Source of the DNA: a virus
Virus record (IMG/VR): IMGVR_UViG_3300020156_000012
Location: 1-42,667 of that record
Direction: 5' to 3' (one strand)
DNA: 42,667 nucleotides
Shown: one piece after another, positions 19,791 through 29,311 of the stretch
How the letters are laid out: every line of letters begins with the position of its first letter
Position numbering within the stretch: position 1 is the stretch's first letter
Translations under genes and position numbers: made by a program
The notes under the pieces: generated by a model
What the model was told of the DNA's origin: nothing
The model's input: only the letters and a program-made list of their open reading frames with translations
The model's database searches: none

Positions 19791-21754
19791 TGCTTGCAAC
19801 CAACTTCACCGGATACGTTCAGGGCAGCGGGCCAGCGCAAGGCCCGACCGAGGCAATTGAGACGGTGGACCATCTCGCGCTCAAGAAGGGCTATCTCGCG
19901 TATCTTGAGACGAAGAACGAGGAAATCAAGGAGCAGCAAAACGCCCGCCGCTATTACCATGGCGCGCAGTGGACGGACAAGCAGATCAAGGCGTTCAACC
20001 AGCGCCGGCAGCCTGTCGTCACCTATAACCGCATCGGCCGCAAGATCAACGCGGTTGTCGGGCTTCTGGAACGTCAGAGACAAGACCCTCGTGGCTTTCC
20101 CCGCACTCCGCAGCATGAAGAGGGAGCCGAGATTGCAACGGCTGTCCTGCGCTATGTGTGCGACGAACAGGAATGGTCCACGAAATCTCCGATCTGCGGC
20201 TTGAATGGTGCTGTTGATGGGATTGGCGGGATTGAACTGCTTCTTGAGCAGGGGGATCGGGGAGACGTTGAGATCGGAATGGAGACGGTCGATCCGTCAT
20301 CCTTCTTCTATGATCCTCGCTCGCTGAAATGGGATTTCTCCGATGCTCGTTACATGGGCATTGGCAAATGGGCCGATCTGGATTCGGTGATTGAGCAATT
20401 CCCGGATAAAGAGGCCGATATTCGCGCGTCTCTGCAGTCCGGTTCGGAACTGACCAGCAATCCGGATACGGACAACAAATGGTATTCGACCGGAGAGAAC
20501 GGCAATCGCATCCGCGTCATTGACCATTGGTACATCAAGGGCGGCGAGTGGAGATATTGCGTCTATACCGGCGCCACGGTTCTTGCCGAGGGTGTTTCCC
20601 CCTTCATCGATGAGAAAGGCCGCACGGAATGCAAGTTCATCATGTATTCCGCCAACATCGACCATGAGGGCGATCGGTACGGTTTCGTACGCAACATGCG
20701 GTCGTCTCAGGACGAGATCAACCAGCGCCGTTCGAAGGGCCTGCACCAGCTCAACTCGCGCCGGCTCATCATCCATAAGGGTTCCGGCGACGATATCGAG
20801 AAGATCCGCAAGGAAGCCGCTCGACCTGACGGCGTGATCGAATACATCAACGAACAGCCTCAGTTCGATGACTCGGCCAAGAATGCCGAACTCCAAGGCC
20901 AGCTTGCTTTCCTTGAAGACGCCAAGAACGAGATCGAGAACTACGGCTTCAACCCGGCTCTGATCGGGCAGGGCGTGGACAAGCTCTCTGGTCGCGCCAT
21001 GCAGATCCAGCAGCAGGCAGGCATTGCCGAGCTTGGTCCGTATCTCCTGGCTTTCAAGGGCTGGAAACTCCGTGTTTATCGCTCGCTCTGGTCTGCCATT
21101 CAGCGCCATTGGACGGCGGAGCGGTGGATTCGCGTCACTGACGATAATCAGATTGCGCAGTTCTTCGCGGTCAACCAGTTGACGGTAGGCCCGAATGGCC
21201 AGCCGACGATCATGAACGCACTCGGCTCGCTCGATGTGGACATCATCATCGATGAAGGCCCAGACACGATCAATCTGCAGCAGGACGCTTACGACACGCT
21301 ATCCATCATGGCTCAGAAGGGCCAGCAGGTTCCTCCGCAAGTGCTGATCGAGCTTTCTCCGCTCACGGGTTCCGTGAAGAAGAAGGTTCTGGACATGATC
21401 GAGCAGGCCCAGAACGCTCCACCGAACCCGCTTCAGGTGGCCGGCGCCGAGGCCGAGCTTCGCAAGGTCAACAGCGAGGCGCTTCGCAATGAAGCAATGG
21501 CGCAAAAAGCCATGGCCGACGCTGGCACGGCAGGAATGAACGGCGAGACAGGCCCAAGCGAGATCGAAATCGCCAAGGCTCTCGCCGAGATCCGCAACAA
21601 GAACGCCTCAACGGACAAGACCGTGGCTGAAACGGCCAAGATCACCGTCGAGACGCAGTTGAAGCCGATCGAGATGGCAAATCAGCAGATCGAACAGGAG
21701 CGCAGCCGCGAGGAACGCATGGCCGCGCTGAGAGATAGGAGCCGCCTTCCTTGA
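19790..21754 (+). CDS. portal protein, P22 gp1-like (654 aa)
   Basis: Length and pattern match P22-type portals: NARRYYHGAQWTDKQIKAF, RRQPVVTYNRIGRKINAVVG and DPSSFFYDPRS (residues ~40-190), a stem/wing with INQRRSKGLHQLNSRR, then LSGRAMQIQQQAGIAELGPYL and a long Gln/Ala/Glu coiled-coil C terminus that would form the barrel. It forms the dodecameric vertex through which DNA enters and leaves. I chose the ATG at 19790 (TGATG overlap with terL) over a TTG at 19775. Confidence 0.92.
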   Translation: MLATNFTGYVQGSGPAQGPTEAIETVDHLALKKGYLAYLETKNEEIKEQQNARRYYHGAQWTDKQIKAFNQRRQPVVTYNRIGRKINAVVGLLERQRQDPRGFPRTPQHEEGAEIATAVLRYVCDEQEWSTKSPICGLNGAVDGIGGIELLLEQGDRGDVEIGMETVDPSSFFYDPRSLKWDFSDARYMGIGKWADLDSVIEQFPDKEADIRASLQSGSELTSNPDTDNKWYSTGENGNRIRVIDHWYIKGGEWRYCVYTGATVLAEGVSPFIDEKGRTECKFIMYSANIDHEGDRYGFVRNMRSSQDEINQRRSKGLHQLNSRRLIIHKGSGDDIEKIRKEAARPDGVIEYINEQPQFDDSAKNAELQGQLAFLEDAKNEIENYGFNPALIGQGVDKLSGRAMQIQQQAGIAELGPYLLAFKGWKLRVYRSLWSAIQRHWTAERWIRVTDDNQIAQFFAVNQLTVGPNGQPTIMNALGSLDVDIIIDEGPDTINLQQDAYDTLSIMAQKGQQVPPQVLIELSPLTGSVKKKVLDMIEQAQNAPPNPLQVAGAEAELRKVNSEALRNEAMAQKAMADAGTAGMNGETGPSEIEIAKALAEIRNKNASTDKTVAETAKITVETQLKPIEMANQQIEQERSREERMAALRDRSRLP

Positions 21755-21873
21755 AGGGCGAAACACGGTGAGCTGAACCGTCAATCAGCAAAAGTGCCGC
21801 CGACTGAGACGGGCGACAAGCCGCCGCCGGGCCACGGGCGATTCGTGAATCTTCCTACGTATTGGAGACGACT

Positions 21874-22737
21874 GTGAACGAACTGGACGAAATCATGTCC
21901 GGTGCTGGCGAAGCCATGCCGGAAACCACCACTCAGGAGCCAACACAACAGCCTCGCGACGAAGCGGGACGCTTTTCCACATCCTCCCCGCCTGCCAACA
22001 CCCATGTGGTAGCGGAAATCGAGGCGACCGGCGAAGCTACCGAAGAACCGCAGCAGCCCCACCCAGAAACAAAGCCCAACGGCGGCGTTCCGGTAAAGGC
22101 AGTGCAAGAGGAGCGGGAAAAGCGCCAGGCAGCCCAGGCAGAGGCCGAAGCTCTCCGTCGCGAACTCGCGGAACTACGCGGAATGGTCATGGCTCGTCAG
22201 CAGCCAGCCGCCCCACAGCCACAGCAGGAGCAGAAGCCGGCGTCTCTCTGGGATGATCCGGACGCTTACCTGCAAAGCCAGCTTACGCCAGTGCAAAGGG
22301 AAATGCAGGAAACCCGCGAAATGTTGTGGGAAATCCAGGCATCCAGCCGCCACGGCGCGGAGAAGGTCGAAGCCGCCAAGAAGGCAGCCGAGGCATCCAC
22401 TCCGGAAGAGAAGGCCGCTCTCCATCGCCAGTTGATGGCCGGCGGGAACCCCTTCGACAATCTGGTCAAGTGGCATCAACAGAACCAGGTCATGAGCCGC
22501 ATTGGCAATGATCCTGACGCATGGCTCCAGCAAGAAATCGAGCGCCGTCTTAATGATCCCGCCGAACAGGCGAAGATCCTTGAGCGCATCCGCACAGGCG
22601 CCGCAGCAAACACCAGCCGATCGCAGCCTGCAACGAACCTGCCTCCATCGCTTAATCGTCTCCCTGCCGGCGGTAACCAACCTGCCGACACGGACATGAG
22701 CGACGGGGCGCTATTCAACTTCGCCACATCGCGGTGA
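21874..22737 (+). CDS. putative scaffolding protein (287 aa)
   Basis: An acidic, Gln/Glu/Ala/Pro-rich protein with a coiled coil at residues ~70-110 and a second helical segment. It lies directly between portal and capsid, the usual scaffold position, and has the low-complexity make-up of podovirus scaffolds. A GTG at 21874 has GGAG about 6 nt upstream; a TTG at 21862 would overlap that SD. The ~115 bp before it are non-coding. Confidence 0.78.
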   Translation: MNELDEIMSGAGEAMPETTTQEPTQQPRDEAGRFSTSSPPANTHVVAEIEATGEATEEPQQPHPETKPNGGVPVKAVQEEREKRQAAQAEAEALRRELAELRGMVMARQQPAAPQPQQEQKPASLWDDPDAYLQSQLTPVQREMQETREMLWEIQASSRHGAEKVEAAKKAAEASTPEEKAALHRQLMAGGNPFDNLVKWHQQNQVMSRIGNDPDAWLQQEIERRLNDPAEQAKILERIRTGAAANTSRSQPATNLPPSLNRLPAGGNQPADTDMSDGALFNFATSR

Positions 22738-22775
22738 CCTGACACGGCGCCGCCCGTCTCAAAAGGAAAACCCTC

Positions 22776-23927
22776 ATGGCCTTGACCACGGTCCAGGACA
22801 ACAACAAGCTTGTCCGCTATACCAAGGAAATCAACCGCGAATACGTTCGCGGCAACATGTTCTCTCCCTACATGGGGCAGGACCTTAACGCCATCATCCG
22901 CATTCGGCAGGAGCTGAAGCAGGGCGGCGACCAGATGAACATCCCGCTCGTCACCAAGCTCAAGGGCCGTGGCACGGGAACCGGTACTCTCGTCGGCAAC
23001 GAAGAGAAGATCGACAACTACGGCATGCGCGTCTGGCTCGATTGGGCCCGTCACGCCGTCGTCACCAAGAAGAGCGACCAGCACAAGGATTCCGCCGACA
23101 TCTTCGGGGAAGCCAAGCCGCTCCTCACCGATTGGGGCCTTGAGCGCCAGCGCGACGACATCGTTGAGGCCTTCATGGCTCTCCCGAGCGAAGCCGCTCC
23201 GGCGAACATGGGCGAAAGCGATACCGTCAACGGAATTCGCTATGAAGACGCGACAGCCACGCAGAAAAACACCTGGAACGCGGACAATTCCGATCGCGTC
23301 CTCTATGGTTCGGCTGTCTCGAACTACAACGCCACCCATGCAACGGCTCTGGCCAACATCGACACCACGAACGACAAGCTTTCCGCTGCCGTCGTCTCTC
23401 TGGCAAAGTCCCAGGCAGAGCTTGCCGATCCGGCCATCAAGCCATTCAAGACCCGCGACGGTTACGAGTATTTCGTCATGTTCGTCGGCTCGAATGCTTT
23501 CCGTGACCTGAAGGCAGATCCGACCATAGTCGCAGCCAACCGGGACGCTCGCGCCCGTGAAGGCAACGGCATGGACAAGAACCCGCTGTTCCAGGACGGC
23601 GATCTGATCTGGGATGGCGTCATCATCCGCAAGGTGCCGGAAATCTCCAAATACGTCACCAGCGTATGGACCACGCTTCTCACGGCCGGCAATACGTCCA
23701 GCCGTGTCGAGCCGGCGTTCCTCTGCGGTCAGCAGGCTGCTGTTGTTGCCTGGGGCCAGATGGCGAAGCCCACGTTCCGCAAAGAGGACGATTACGGCTT
23801 CATCACGGGCGTCGGTACGGAAATGGCTTACGGCGTCTCCAAGATGTTCAAGAAGCCGCAGTCCGGCACCGCCCTGAAGCAATGGGGCGTCTTTACCGTG
23901 TTCGTCTCGGCTGCAGCCAACGCCTAA
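22776..23927 (+). CDS. major capsid protein, N4 gp56/DUF4043-like (383 aa)
   Basis: The order of segments resembles the N4 gp56-like HK97-fold capsid family: NREYVRGNMFSPYMGQD, IRIRQELKQGGDQMNIPLVTKLKG, TLVGNEEKIDNYGMRVWLDWARHAV, a long middle, YFVMFVGSNAFRDLK and FLCGQQAAVVAWGQ. AAAGGAAAAC precedes the ATG. A hairpin terminator follows immediately, as often seen after abundant capsid genes. The family name is by eye; the capsid role is well supported by order. Confidence 0.88.
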   Translation: MALTTVQDNNKLVRYTKEINREYVRGNMFSPYMGQDLNAIIRIRQELKQGGDQMNIPLVTKLKGRGTGTGTLVGNEEKIDNYGMRVWLDWARHAVVTKKSDQHKDSADIFGEAKPLLTDWGLERQRDDIVEAFMALPSEAAPANMGESDTVNGIRYEDATATQKNTWNADNSDRVLYGSAVSNYNATHATALANIDTTNDKLSAAVVSLAKSQAELADPAIKPFKTRDGYEYFVMFVGSNAFRDLKADPTIVAANRDARAREGNGMDKNPLFQDGDLIWDGVIIRKVPEISKYVTSVWTTLLTAGNTSSRVEPAFLCGQQAAVVAWGQMAKPTFRKEDDYGFITGVGTEMAYGVSKMFKKPQSGTALKQWGVFTVFVSAAANA

Positions 23928-23933
23928 CGGCAT

Positions 23934-23960
23934 GGGGCGGGGAAACTCGCCCCTTTTCTC
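23934..23960 (+). terminator. intrinsic terminator or attenuator after the capsid gene
   Basis: GGGGCG (23934-23939) pairs with CGCCCC (23948-23953) and is followed by TTTTCTC. It would partly terminate or stabilise capsid mRNA relative to downstream genes. Confidence 0.75.
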
Positions 23961-23987
23961 ATTCACCAATCAGGAAAGGGCAAAACC

Positions 23988-24380
23988 ATGCCTCTCGCTC
24001 GTACCATTCCCGCGCGGAATGACCTCTATCAGGGTATCCAATACCTTCGCTACGACTTCACCTTTGCCGACAATGGCAAAGTCCTGAAGGTCGGTACTCT
24101 CCCGGCTCATGCCGTCATTGCTAAGGCGATCTCGGGCGTCAACGTCTCGACCGTCTTCAATGCCGGCACGGACAACGTTCTCGACATCGGCACGTCTGCG
24201 GACGACGACCTGTTCGGCACTGACATCGCACTCGGCACAGCGGGCCTCATCCCGCTTGATGAGGCTGTCAGCGAATATGTCGCGGTCGATACCGAAATCA
24301 CCGCGACTGTTGCCCTATCGGGCACGGCGGCAACCACGGGTGTCGGTCAGATCGTCATCGCGTACTTCACCCGCAACTAA
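23988..24380 (+). CDS. putative head decoration or structural protein (130 aa)
   Basis: A small all-beta protein rich in Thr, Val, Ala and Gly (HAVIAKAISGVNVSTVF, ITATVALSGTAATTG). It directly follows the capsid gene, the common position of decoration or head-stabilising proteins. No specific family is assigned. Confidence 0.7.
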   Translation: MPLARTIPARNDLYQGIQYLRYDFTFADNGKVLKVGTLPAHAVIAKAISGVNVSTVFNAGTDNVLDIGTSADDDLFGTDIALGTAGLIPLDEAVSEYVAVDTEITATVALSGTAATTGVGQIVIAYFTRN

Positions 24381-24393
24381 GGAGGAAGGACCA

Positions 24394-24771
24394 ATGGCAA
24401 AGGTCACCTACAAGCCGGCTGATGGGGAGTCGAAAGATACCACTCAGTTCGGCTACGATTTCAAGGGCGGAAAGGCCGTTGAAGTCACCGATGCCGCCCA
24501 TCTCAGGAAGTTCCGAGGCAATCGGTTCTTCGAGGTGAGCGAAACCAAGGCAGAGGCCAAGAAGGCAGAGGAACAAGCTCCCGCGCCGGCCTCTGACCCG
24601 ACAACGCCCCAGCCGAATACCACCAGCGAACTGCAGGCGGTCCATCGGGGTCGGGGTACGTTCTCCATCATGCAGGGTGCAGATGAAATCCGCGAAGGCC
24701 TCTCCAAGGAAGAAGCGGACAAATTCAACAAGCTCAGCCCGGAAGACCGGGCCAAGTTCATCAACCCGTAA
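24394..24771 (+). CDS. hypothetical structural protein (125 aa)
   Basis: An N-terminal beta domain (VTYKPADGESKDTTQFGYDFKGG, AHLRKFRGNRFFEV) is joined by an Ala/Pro/Glu linker to a C-terminal helical segment (FSIMQGADEIREGLSKEEADKF). AAGGAGGAAGG before ATG 24394 is a very strong SD. The order suggests a virion or head-completion protein. Confidence 0.7.
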   Translation: MAKVTYKPADGESKDTTQFGYDFKGGKAVEVTDAAHLRKFRGNRFFEVSETKAEAKKAEEQAPAPASDPTTPQPNTTSELQAVHRGRGTFSIMQGADEIREGLSKEEADKFNKLSPEDRAKFINP

Positions 24772-24786
24772 AATCGGCAGGCGGCA

Positions 24787-25122
24787 ATGAAAACACGTGC
24801 AGATCTCATCGCTTCGACCTTGAAGCTACTGAACGCCATTGCCGCCGGCCAAACTCCCGAACCGGAAGACGTTGCCGAAGTTGACGCCATTCTCGACGGG
24901 AAGCTGGACGAGCTGAACGATCGAGAGATCATCTATCTCTCCGACTATGACGAGATTGACGACAAGTTCATCGATCCTCTCGCGATCATCCTGGCAAACA
25001 CCGTTGCTCCCGCCTTCGGCCAGCCTCGAAATCCGGATTCCGTTGCGACAGCGGAACGGACGCTTCACGCGATGAAGGCCAATTCCTACGTCGGCCAAGC
25101 CCTCCAGGTCGATTACTTCTGA
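24787..25122 (+). CDS. putative head-tail adaptor, P22 gp4-like by position (111 aa)
   Basis: A helical protein with LIASTLKLLNAIAAGQTPEPEDV, DAILDGKLDELNDR and a C-terminal LHAMKANSYVGQ helix. In P22-like phages of alphaproteobacteria a protein of this type sits between the capsid and gp10-like genes and attaches to the portal. It is immediately upstream of the gp10-like gene. Confidence 0.7.
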   Translation: MKTRADLIASTLKLLNAIAAGQTPEPEDVAEVDAILDGKLDELNDREIIYLSDYDEIDDKFIDPLAIILANTVAPAFGQPRNPDSVATAERTLHAMKANSYVGQALQVDYF

Positions 25123-25123
25123 C

Positions 25124-26548
25124 ATGGCAGACATTCTCTTCCCAAATTCCACGTCTCCCGGCATTCGCCCCGGTGAAGGCGCAGGAAGGCTCATCAATTG
25201 CTATGCCTCCAAGCTGGATGATGGCGCTCGATCAACGTTTGCCCGCCGTCGCGCTCCCGGCTTGCGGCAAATTGCGGTCACCACCCGAGACGTGGGACGC
25301 GGCGCGCACTATCACAACGGCGTTTTGTACATCGCGCAGACTGACCGGCTTACAAAGGTAACGATCAGCGGCGGAAACTACGTCGTAACCGATCTGGGCT
25401 CGCTTCCCGGCGACGATCGGGTGACATTCGCGAGGAATAACAAGGCTCCGGTTCCGGACATCCTCTGCGTCACGGAAAACGATGTCTATGTCATCACGGA
25501 CAGCGCGCCTCCTGCGTCATTGGGGGACGGGGATCTTCCGCAGCCGGTATCAGTGACATTCCTTGACGGATATTTCATTTTCCCGATCCGTCATGGGGAA
25601 TTTTTCTTCTCTGGGATCAACGATACGACCGTCTCGGCCCTTGATTTCGGCGCCGTAACGAAAAAACCGGATGGTCTACTGAATGCCGTTCCATATGCGG
25701 GGCAATTGCTTCTTTGCGGTCCTTCCGGGATGGAAGTCTGGAGCAATACCGGCAACGCGACGGGTTCGCCCTATTCATTCACGGCCATCATTGAGAAGGG
25801 TCTTGCATCAACCTACGCGATAGCGGGTTTCGAGCAGGGCTTTTCCACCATTGTTTTCGTGGGGGATGACAACGCGGTTTACCGCCTCGACGGGGGGTAT
25901 TCACCGACACGGATTTCCAACCAGGATCTTGAAGCGCTTATCGAAGGAGTTTCGGACAAGACGCTGATCGACGTGACTGTTGGCGTTTCCTCAGGTCATA
26001 TGTGGGCCACTGTCACCGGCCCGACATTCTCTTGGACCTATGAGGTAGGAACCGGCCTTTGGCATGAGCGCAAGTCCTACAACTGGTCGAACTGGCGCGG
26101 CATTGCCTCGTGCCAGGCGTTCGGCGGTTGGGTCATGCTGGACCGCGAGAGCGATGCGGTCTGGATGCTGGATGCAGACTATCAGCGGGAAGGAACTGAG
26201 CCTCTGGTGATGGAATGCTGGTCCCTGCCGTCCAGCGGGTTTCCGAACCGCACCATTATTTCGCGAATGGATTTCGACATCATCGTTGGTCAGGGCCTCG
26301 TGTCGGGAGAAGAACCGATCGAGACAGACCCGGTTTGCCTCATCTCATGGTCGGATGACGGAGGCGTGACGTTCGGGAATCCTCTTTCCCGGCAATTGGG
26401 GCGTCTGGCGAAGAACAGAACGCCGGTTTCCGTCAATCGGGCCGGCATGGCGAGCCGCTATGGCCGCGTCGTGAAGATTGCAATCTCTGATCCGGTTTAC
26501 GCCTCGATCCTGGCAGGAACCGCCGATGGCGCAGGAGTTTCCCGCTAA
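25124..26548 (+). CDS. packaged DNA stabilisation protein, P22 gp10-like (474 aa)
   Basis: A beta-rich, propeller-like protein with the family start pattern FPNSTSPGIRPGEGAGRLINCYA. Repeated blades follow (FLDGYFIFPI, YAGQLLLCGPSGMEVWSNTG, FVGDDNAVYRLDGG) and a C-terminal SWSDDGGVTFGNP. P22 gp10 plugs the portal/gp4 channel and connects to the tail needle, keeping packaged DNA inside. It is preceded by the adaptor and followed by ejection proteins, as in P22. Confidence 0.88.
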   Translation: MADILFPNSTSPGIRPGEGAGRLINCYASKLDDGARSTFARRRAPGLRQIAVTTRDVGRGAHYHNGVLYIAQTDRLTKVTISGGNYVVTDLGSLPGDDRVTFARNNKAPVPDILCVTENDVYVITDSAPPASLGDGDLPQPVSVTFLDGYFIFPIRHGEFFFSGINDTTVSALDFGAVTKKPDGLLNAVPYAGQLLLCGPSGMEVWSNTGNATGSPYSFTAIIEKGLASTYAIAGFEQGFSTIVFVGDDNAVYRLDGGYSPTRISNQDLEALIEGVSDKTLIDVTVGVSSGHMWATVTGPTFSWTYEVGTGLWHERKSYNWSNWRGIASCQAFGGWVMLDRESDAVWMLDADYQREGTEPLVMECWSLPSSGFPNRTIISRMDFDIIVGQGLVSGEEPIETDPVCLISWSDDGGVTFGNPLSRQLGRLAKNRTPVSVNRAGMASRYGRVVKIAISDPVYASILAGTADGAGVSR

Positions 26549-26754
26549 TGCCCTCAGAACTTGGTGAAATCACACCTATCCCAAACCCTCAAGTGCCGGT
26601 CATCAACCTTCGCACGGGGCTGATGGATGCGACCTGGTACGTCTTCTTCAAGCGCATCTACGATCATGCCCGCGAGGACGCCACAAGGCTTGACGGTATC
26701 GATGCTGAACTTGCGGCCCTTGACGCCCGCGTAACCGATCTGGAGACGCCATAA
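26548..26754 (+). CDS. small virion-associated protein (68 aa)
   Basis: A short protein with an N-terminal Pro-rich strand region (ITPIPNPQVPVINL), MDATWYVFFKRIYDHA, and a C-terminal coiled coil (IDAELAALDARVTDLE). This pattern is common next to tail genes in alphaproteobacterial podoviruses. It shares single bases with both neighbouring genes. Confidence 0.72.
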   Translation: MPSELGEITPIPNPQVPVINLRTGLMDATWYVFFKRIYDHAREDATRLDGIDAELAALDARVTDLETP

Positions 26755-27431
26755 TGGGATTTCTTTCCGGCCTTCTTGGCCTTGATGCTGGCAAGGCAAC
26801 CTCCCGCGCCGCCCGAGAAAACCGGGATATGCTCAACACCCTCAAACAGGTCGGGCATACCGCGATCAACGAGGGTCAGGCCCAGGCTCAGGACGCCTAC
26901 AATCATTCCATCGACGTGTTTTCGCCCTATGCCAAGACAGGTCAGGCAGCGAACACCATGTATTCCAATGCTCTCGGATTGAATGGTGCGAAAGGGAATA
27001 CGGCGGCGACGGGCGCTTTCCAGGCGGGGCCGGGATATCAATTCGCTCTCGACCAAGGGACGCAGGCGGCTCTCCGTGGCGCTTCCGCAGGCGGGATGCT
27101 GAACAGCGGAAACACGCTAACCGCTCTCGCGCAGTACGGGCAAGGGCTAGCCAATCAGGAATATGGCTCCTGGCTCAATCGTCTTCAGGGGCAGTCGGCG
27201 CAAGGCCTTCAGGCGGCAAGCGGTCAGGCGGGCGGATACACCAATATCGGGAACCTGTTCCAGAACTCGGTCGATCGTCGTCTTGGGCTGGAAACAGGCG
27301 TTGTGCAGGGCCTTCTTGCTCAAAACAACCAGAACGCACAGGGCCATGAAGCCGGGGCGGCTGGTCTTGCTGGCCTTGGTGGCAATCTCATCGGCGGCGC
27401 GTTCAAACTCGCTTCGGGAGGCCTGTTCTAA
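26754..27431 (+). CDS. DNA ejection/internal virion protein A (225 aa)
   Basis: A Gly/Ala/Gln-rich protein with an N-terminal hydrophobic GFLSGLLGL, repeated Gln/Asn-rich helices (INEGQAQAQDAYNHS, GQSAQGLQAASGQAGG) and a C-terminal glycine-rich hydrophobic segment. It resembles P22 gp7-like ejection proteins, which leave the capsid at infection to form a trans-periplasmic conduit. It is first of three tightly packed ejection genes. Confidence 0.78.
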   Translation: MGFLSGLLGLDAGKATSRAARENRDMLNTLKQVGHTAINEGQAQAQDAYNHSIDVFSPYAKTGQAANTMYSNALGLNGAKGNTAATGAFQAGPGYQFALDQGTQAALRGASAGGMLNSGNTLTALAQYGQGLANQEYGSWLNRLQGQSAQGLQAASGQAGGYTNIGNLFQNSVDRRLGLETGVVQGLLAQNNQNAQGHEAGAAGLAGLGGNLIGGAFKLASGGLF

Positions 27432-29311
27432 TGGCGATTTCGAGCCTTCTCGTTCCCGGCGTATCCATCCCGAAGACGGATCATAGCTGGCTTTCCGGTG
27501 TCTTCGACAGCATCGAGGGCGCACGGCAGCGGATCAGCGAAAACAAATCGTTCAGCTCCCTGGCAGACCGCATCGGCGCCCCGGTTACGGCTCCTTCCGC
27601 GCCAACGTCTCCCGCTCCGATCACCTCCACGGCTTCCTCGTATGGCTCTGCGCCGGTTACGCCTGTTGACCGTGGCGCACCGCAGGGCAGCACGTATGAA
27701 CCGTTCATCTCGACTGTTCGCGGGCGCGTGACGAATCCCTATGGACTCGCTGCTATCGCCGCGACGGGCCGGGCCGAAAGCGGATGGTCTGCCGGCAACG
27801 CCGATCGCACTTGGTCCGATCCGAGCCAATCCGGTCAACCTGGCATGGCCGGCGGCGTTATGTCGTGGCGCGGCCCTCGTCTGGCGAGTCTCCAGAACTA
27901 CGCCAAGAGCAAGGGCGAACAGGGCAACGGCTCTCCGCAGACGCAGGCCGAATTCTTCCTCCAGGAAAACCCGCAGCTTATCGAGCAATTGAATAAGGCA
28001 GGCTCCCCGCAGGAAGCTGCCGACATCATGGCGAATGCCTGGCGCTTTGCTGGATACGACCAGCAGGGCGGGGAAGCTGCACGTCGCCGGGCTTTGGCGC
28101 AGAACTACTATGCGCAGGAATTCGGCAAGAACAATGCCGCGGCTGCGATTGATGCTGTTGCTCCTCCTTCCGGTTATGTCGATCCGGTCGTGTCCACGCC
28201 AAACTCGCGCGGCTTCGACGCCGGCCGGTTTGCATCTGGCCCGGTTGCTCAGGGGGAGGGTGCGATGGTATCGGCTCTGACTGTCGGAAACGCTCCTGCC
28301 TCGGCCTTCTCGGCAGCACCTCCCGCATCGTCACCAGCGGCAAACGCTCCCACGATGCTCGCCCAGGGCATCACGCCAGTTCAGCGCGGCGGCGTCGATC
28401 CTTCGTTGATCCAGTTCATGCTTCGCGATCCCAACCTCCGGGAGATGGGAATGAAGCTATGGGCAGCCAATGCCGGCCGGCAGCAGTCGAGCGAGCCATG
28501 GCAGTTCGTCACGCTTCCCGATGGAACTCTGGCGCGGGCAAACCAGCAGACCGGAGCAATCGAGCGGGTAGGGCAGTTTGCCAAGCCGCAGGAAGCGCCG
28601 ACAAGCTACCGCGAATATCAGCTCGCCAAGGAAAACGGCTTCCAAGGCACTTACGCCGATTGGGAGAAGGTGAAGACACCTGGAACGAATGTCACCGTCA
28701 ACAATCAGGACCAGAACGAGTTCTCCAAGAAGGCCGCAGCTCGGAATGTTGAACGGTTCGGGAACCTGGCTGATGCGGGCACGGCCTCCGGTGCTGTAGC
28801 CCAATCGATGCCTGTCCTTCGGGAGTTGCTGACGCAGGCTCCTCAAGGCCCTGTCTCCGGTCGTTTGGCCGAGATGTTCCCCGGTTTTTCGACGGCGGGC
28901 GATGCGTTCATGGCGCAAGTCAACCAAATCGCGCCGACGCTTCGGGTTCCTGGATCTGGTGCGATGTCGGACAGGGATATGGATATCCTCATGTCAAGTC
29001 TTCCAAGGCTCCGCAGCGATCCGGCGGCAAACCAGATGATCTTGAACGTCTTCGAACGCAAGGCGCAACTCAATGCCGAGCGTGGGGCTATCGCACAAGC
29101 CGCTCTCAGGGGCGAGATCACGCCGGAAGAAGCCGACAAGCGGATTTCTGCGATCGACAAGCAACCGCTCCTCGATGAGCGTTCGCGCTCTATGCTGCAG
29201 AACAGCAAGGGCGGAACGGCTCGCCCTCAGACGCAGGCAGACTTTGACGCTTTGAAATCGGGTGAACTGTATATCGATCCCGACGACGGCCAGACCTACA
29301 GGAAGCCCTGA
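27431..29311 (+). CDS. ejection protein with tail-lysozyme domain (626 aa)
   Basis: Residues ~100-215 look like a phage tail lysozyme (Phage_lysozyme2 type): GLAAIAATGRAESGW with probable catalytic Glu, SGQPGMAGGVMSW, TQAEFFLQENPQL and MANAWRFAGY. A Pro/Ser/Ala-rich linker follows, then a large helical C terminus with FPGFSTAGDAFMAQ and RDMDILMSSLP. The enzyme part would open the peptidoglycan during DNA entry. The stop overlaps the next start. Confidence 0.83.
   Translation: MAISSLLVPGVSIPKTDHSWLSGVFDSIEGARQRISENKSFSSLADRIGAPVTAPSAPTSPAPITSTASSYGSAPVTPVDRGAPQGSTYEPFISTVRGRVTNPYGLAAIAATGRAESGWSAGNADRTWSDPSQSGQPGMAGGVMSWRGPRLASLQNYAKSKGEQGNGSPQTQAEFFLQENPQLIEQLNKAGSPQEAADIMANAWRFAGYDQQGGEAARRRALAQNYYAQEFGKNNAAAAIDAVAPPSGYVDPVVSTPNSRGFDAGRFASGPVAQGEGAMVSALTVGNAPASAFSAAPPASSPAANAPTMLAQGITPVQRGGVDPSLIQFMLRDPNLREMGMKLWAANAGRQQSSEPWQFVTLPDGTLARANQQTGAIERVGQFAKPQEAPTSYREYQLAKENGFQGTYADWEKVKTPGTNVTVNNQDQNEFSKKAAARNVERFGNLADAGTASGAVAQSMPVLRELLTQAPQGPVSGRLAEMFPGFSTAGDAFMAQVNQIAPTLRVPGSGAMSDRDMDILMSSLPRLRSDPAANQMILNVFERKAQLNAERGAIAQAALRGEITPEEADKRISAIDKQPLLDERSRSMLQNSKGGTARPQTQADFDALKSGELYIDPDDGQTYRKP

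Noticed and set aside
20297-21109. 270-codon minus-strand ORF inside the portal gene
   Set aside because: It is antisense to a gene with clear P22-portal pattern, and its own translation shows no recognisable domain.
22476-23969. 497-codon minus-strand ORF across scaffold and capsid
   Set aside because: It is a long shadow frame caused by strong codon bias of the capsid gene; the plus-strand proteins are clearly recognised.
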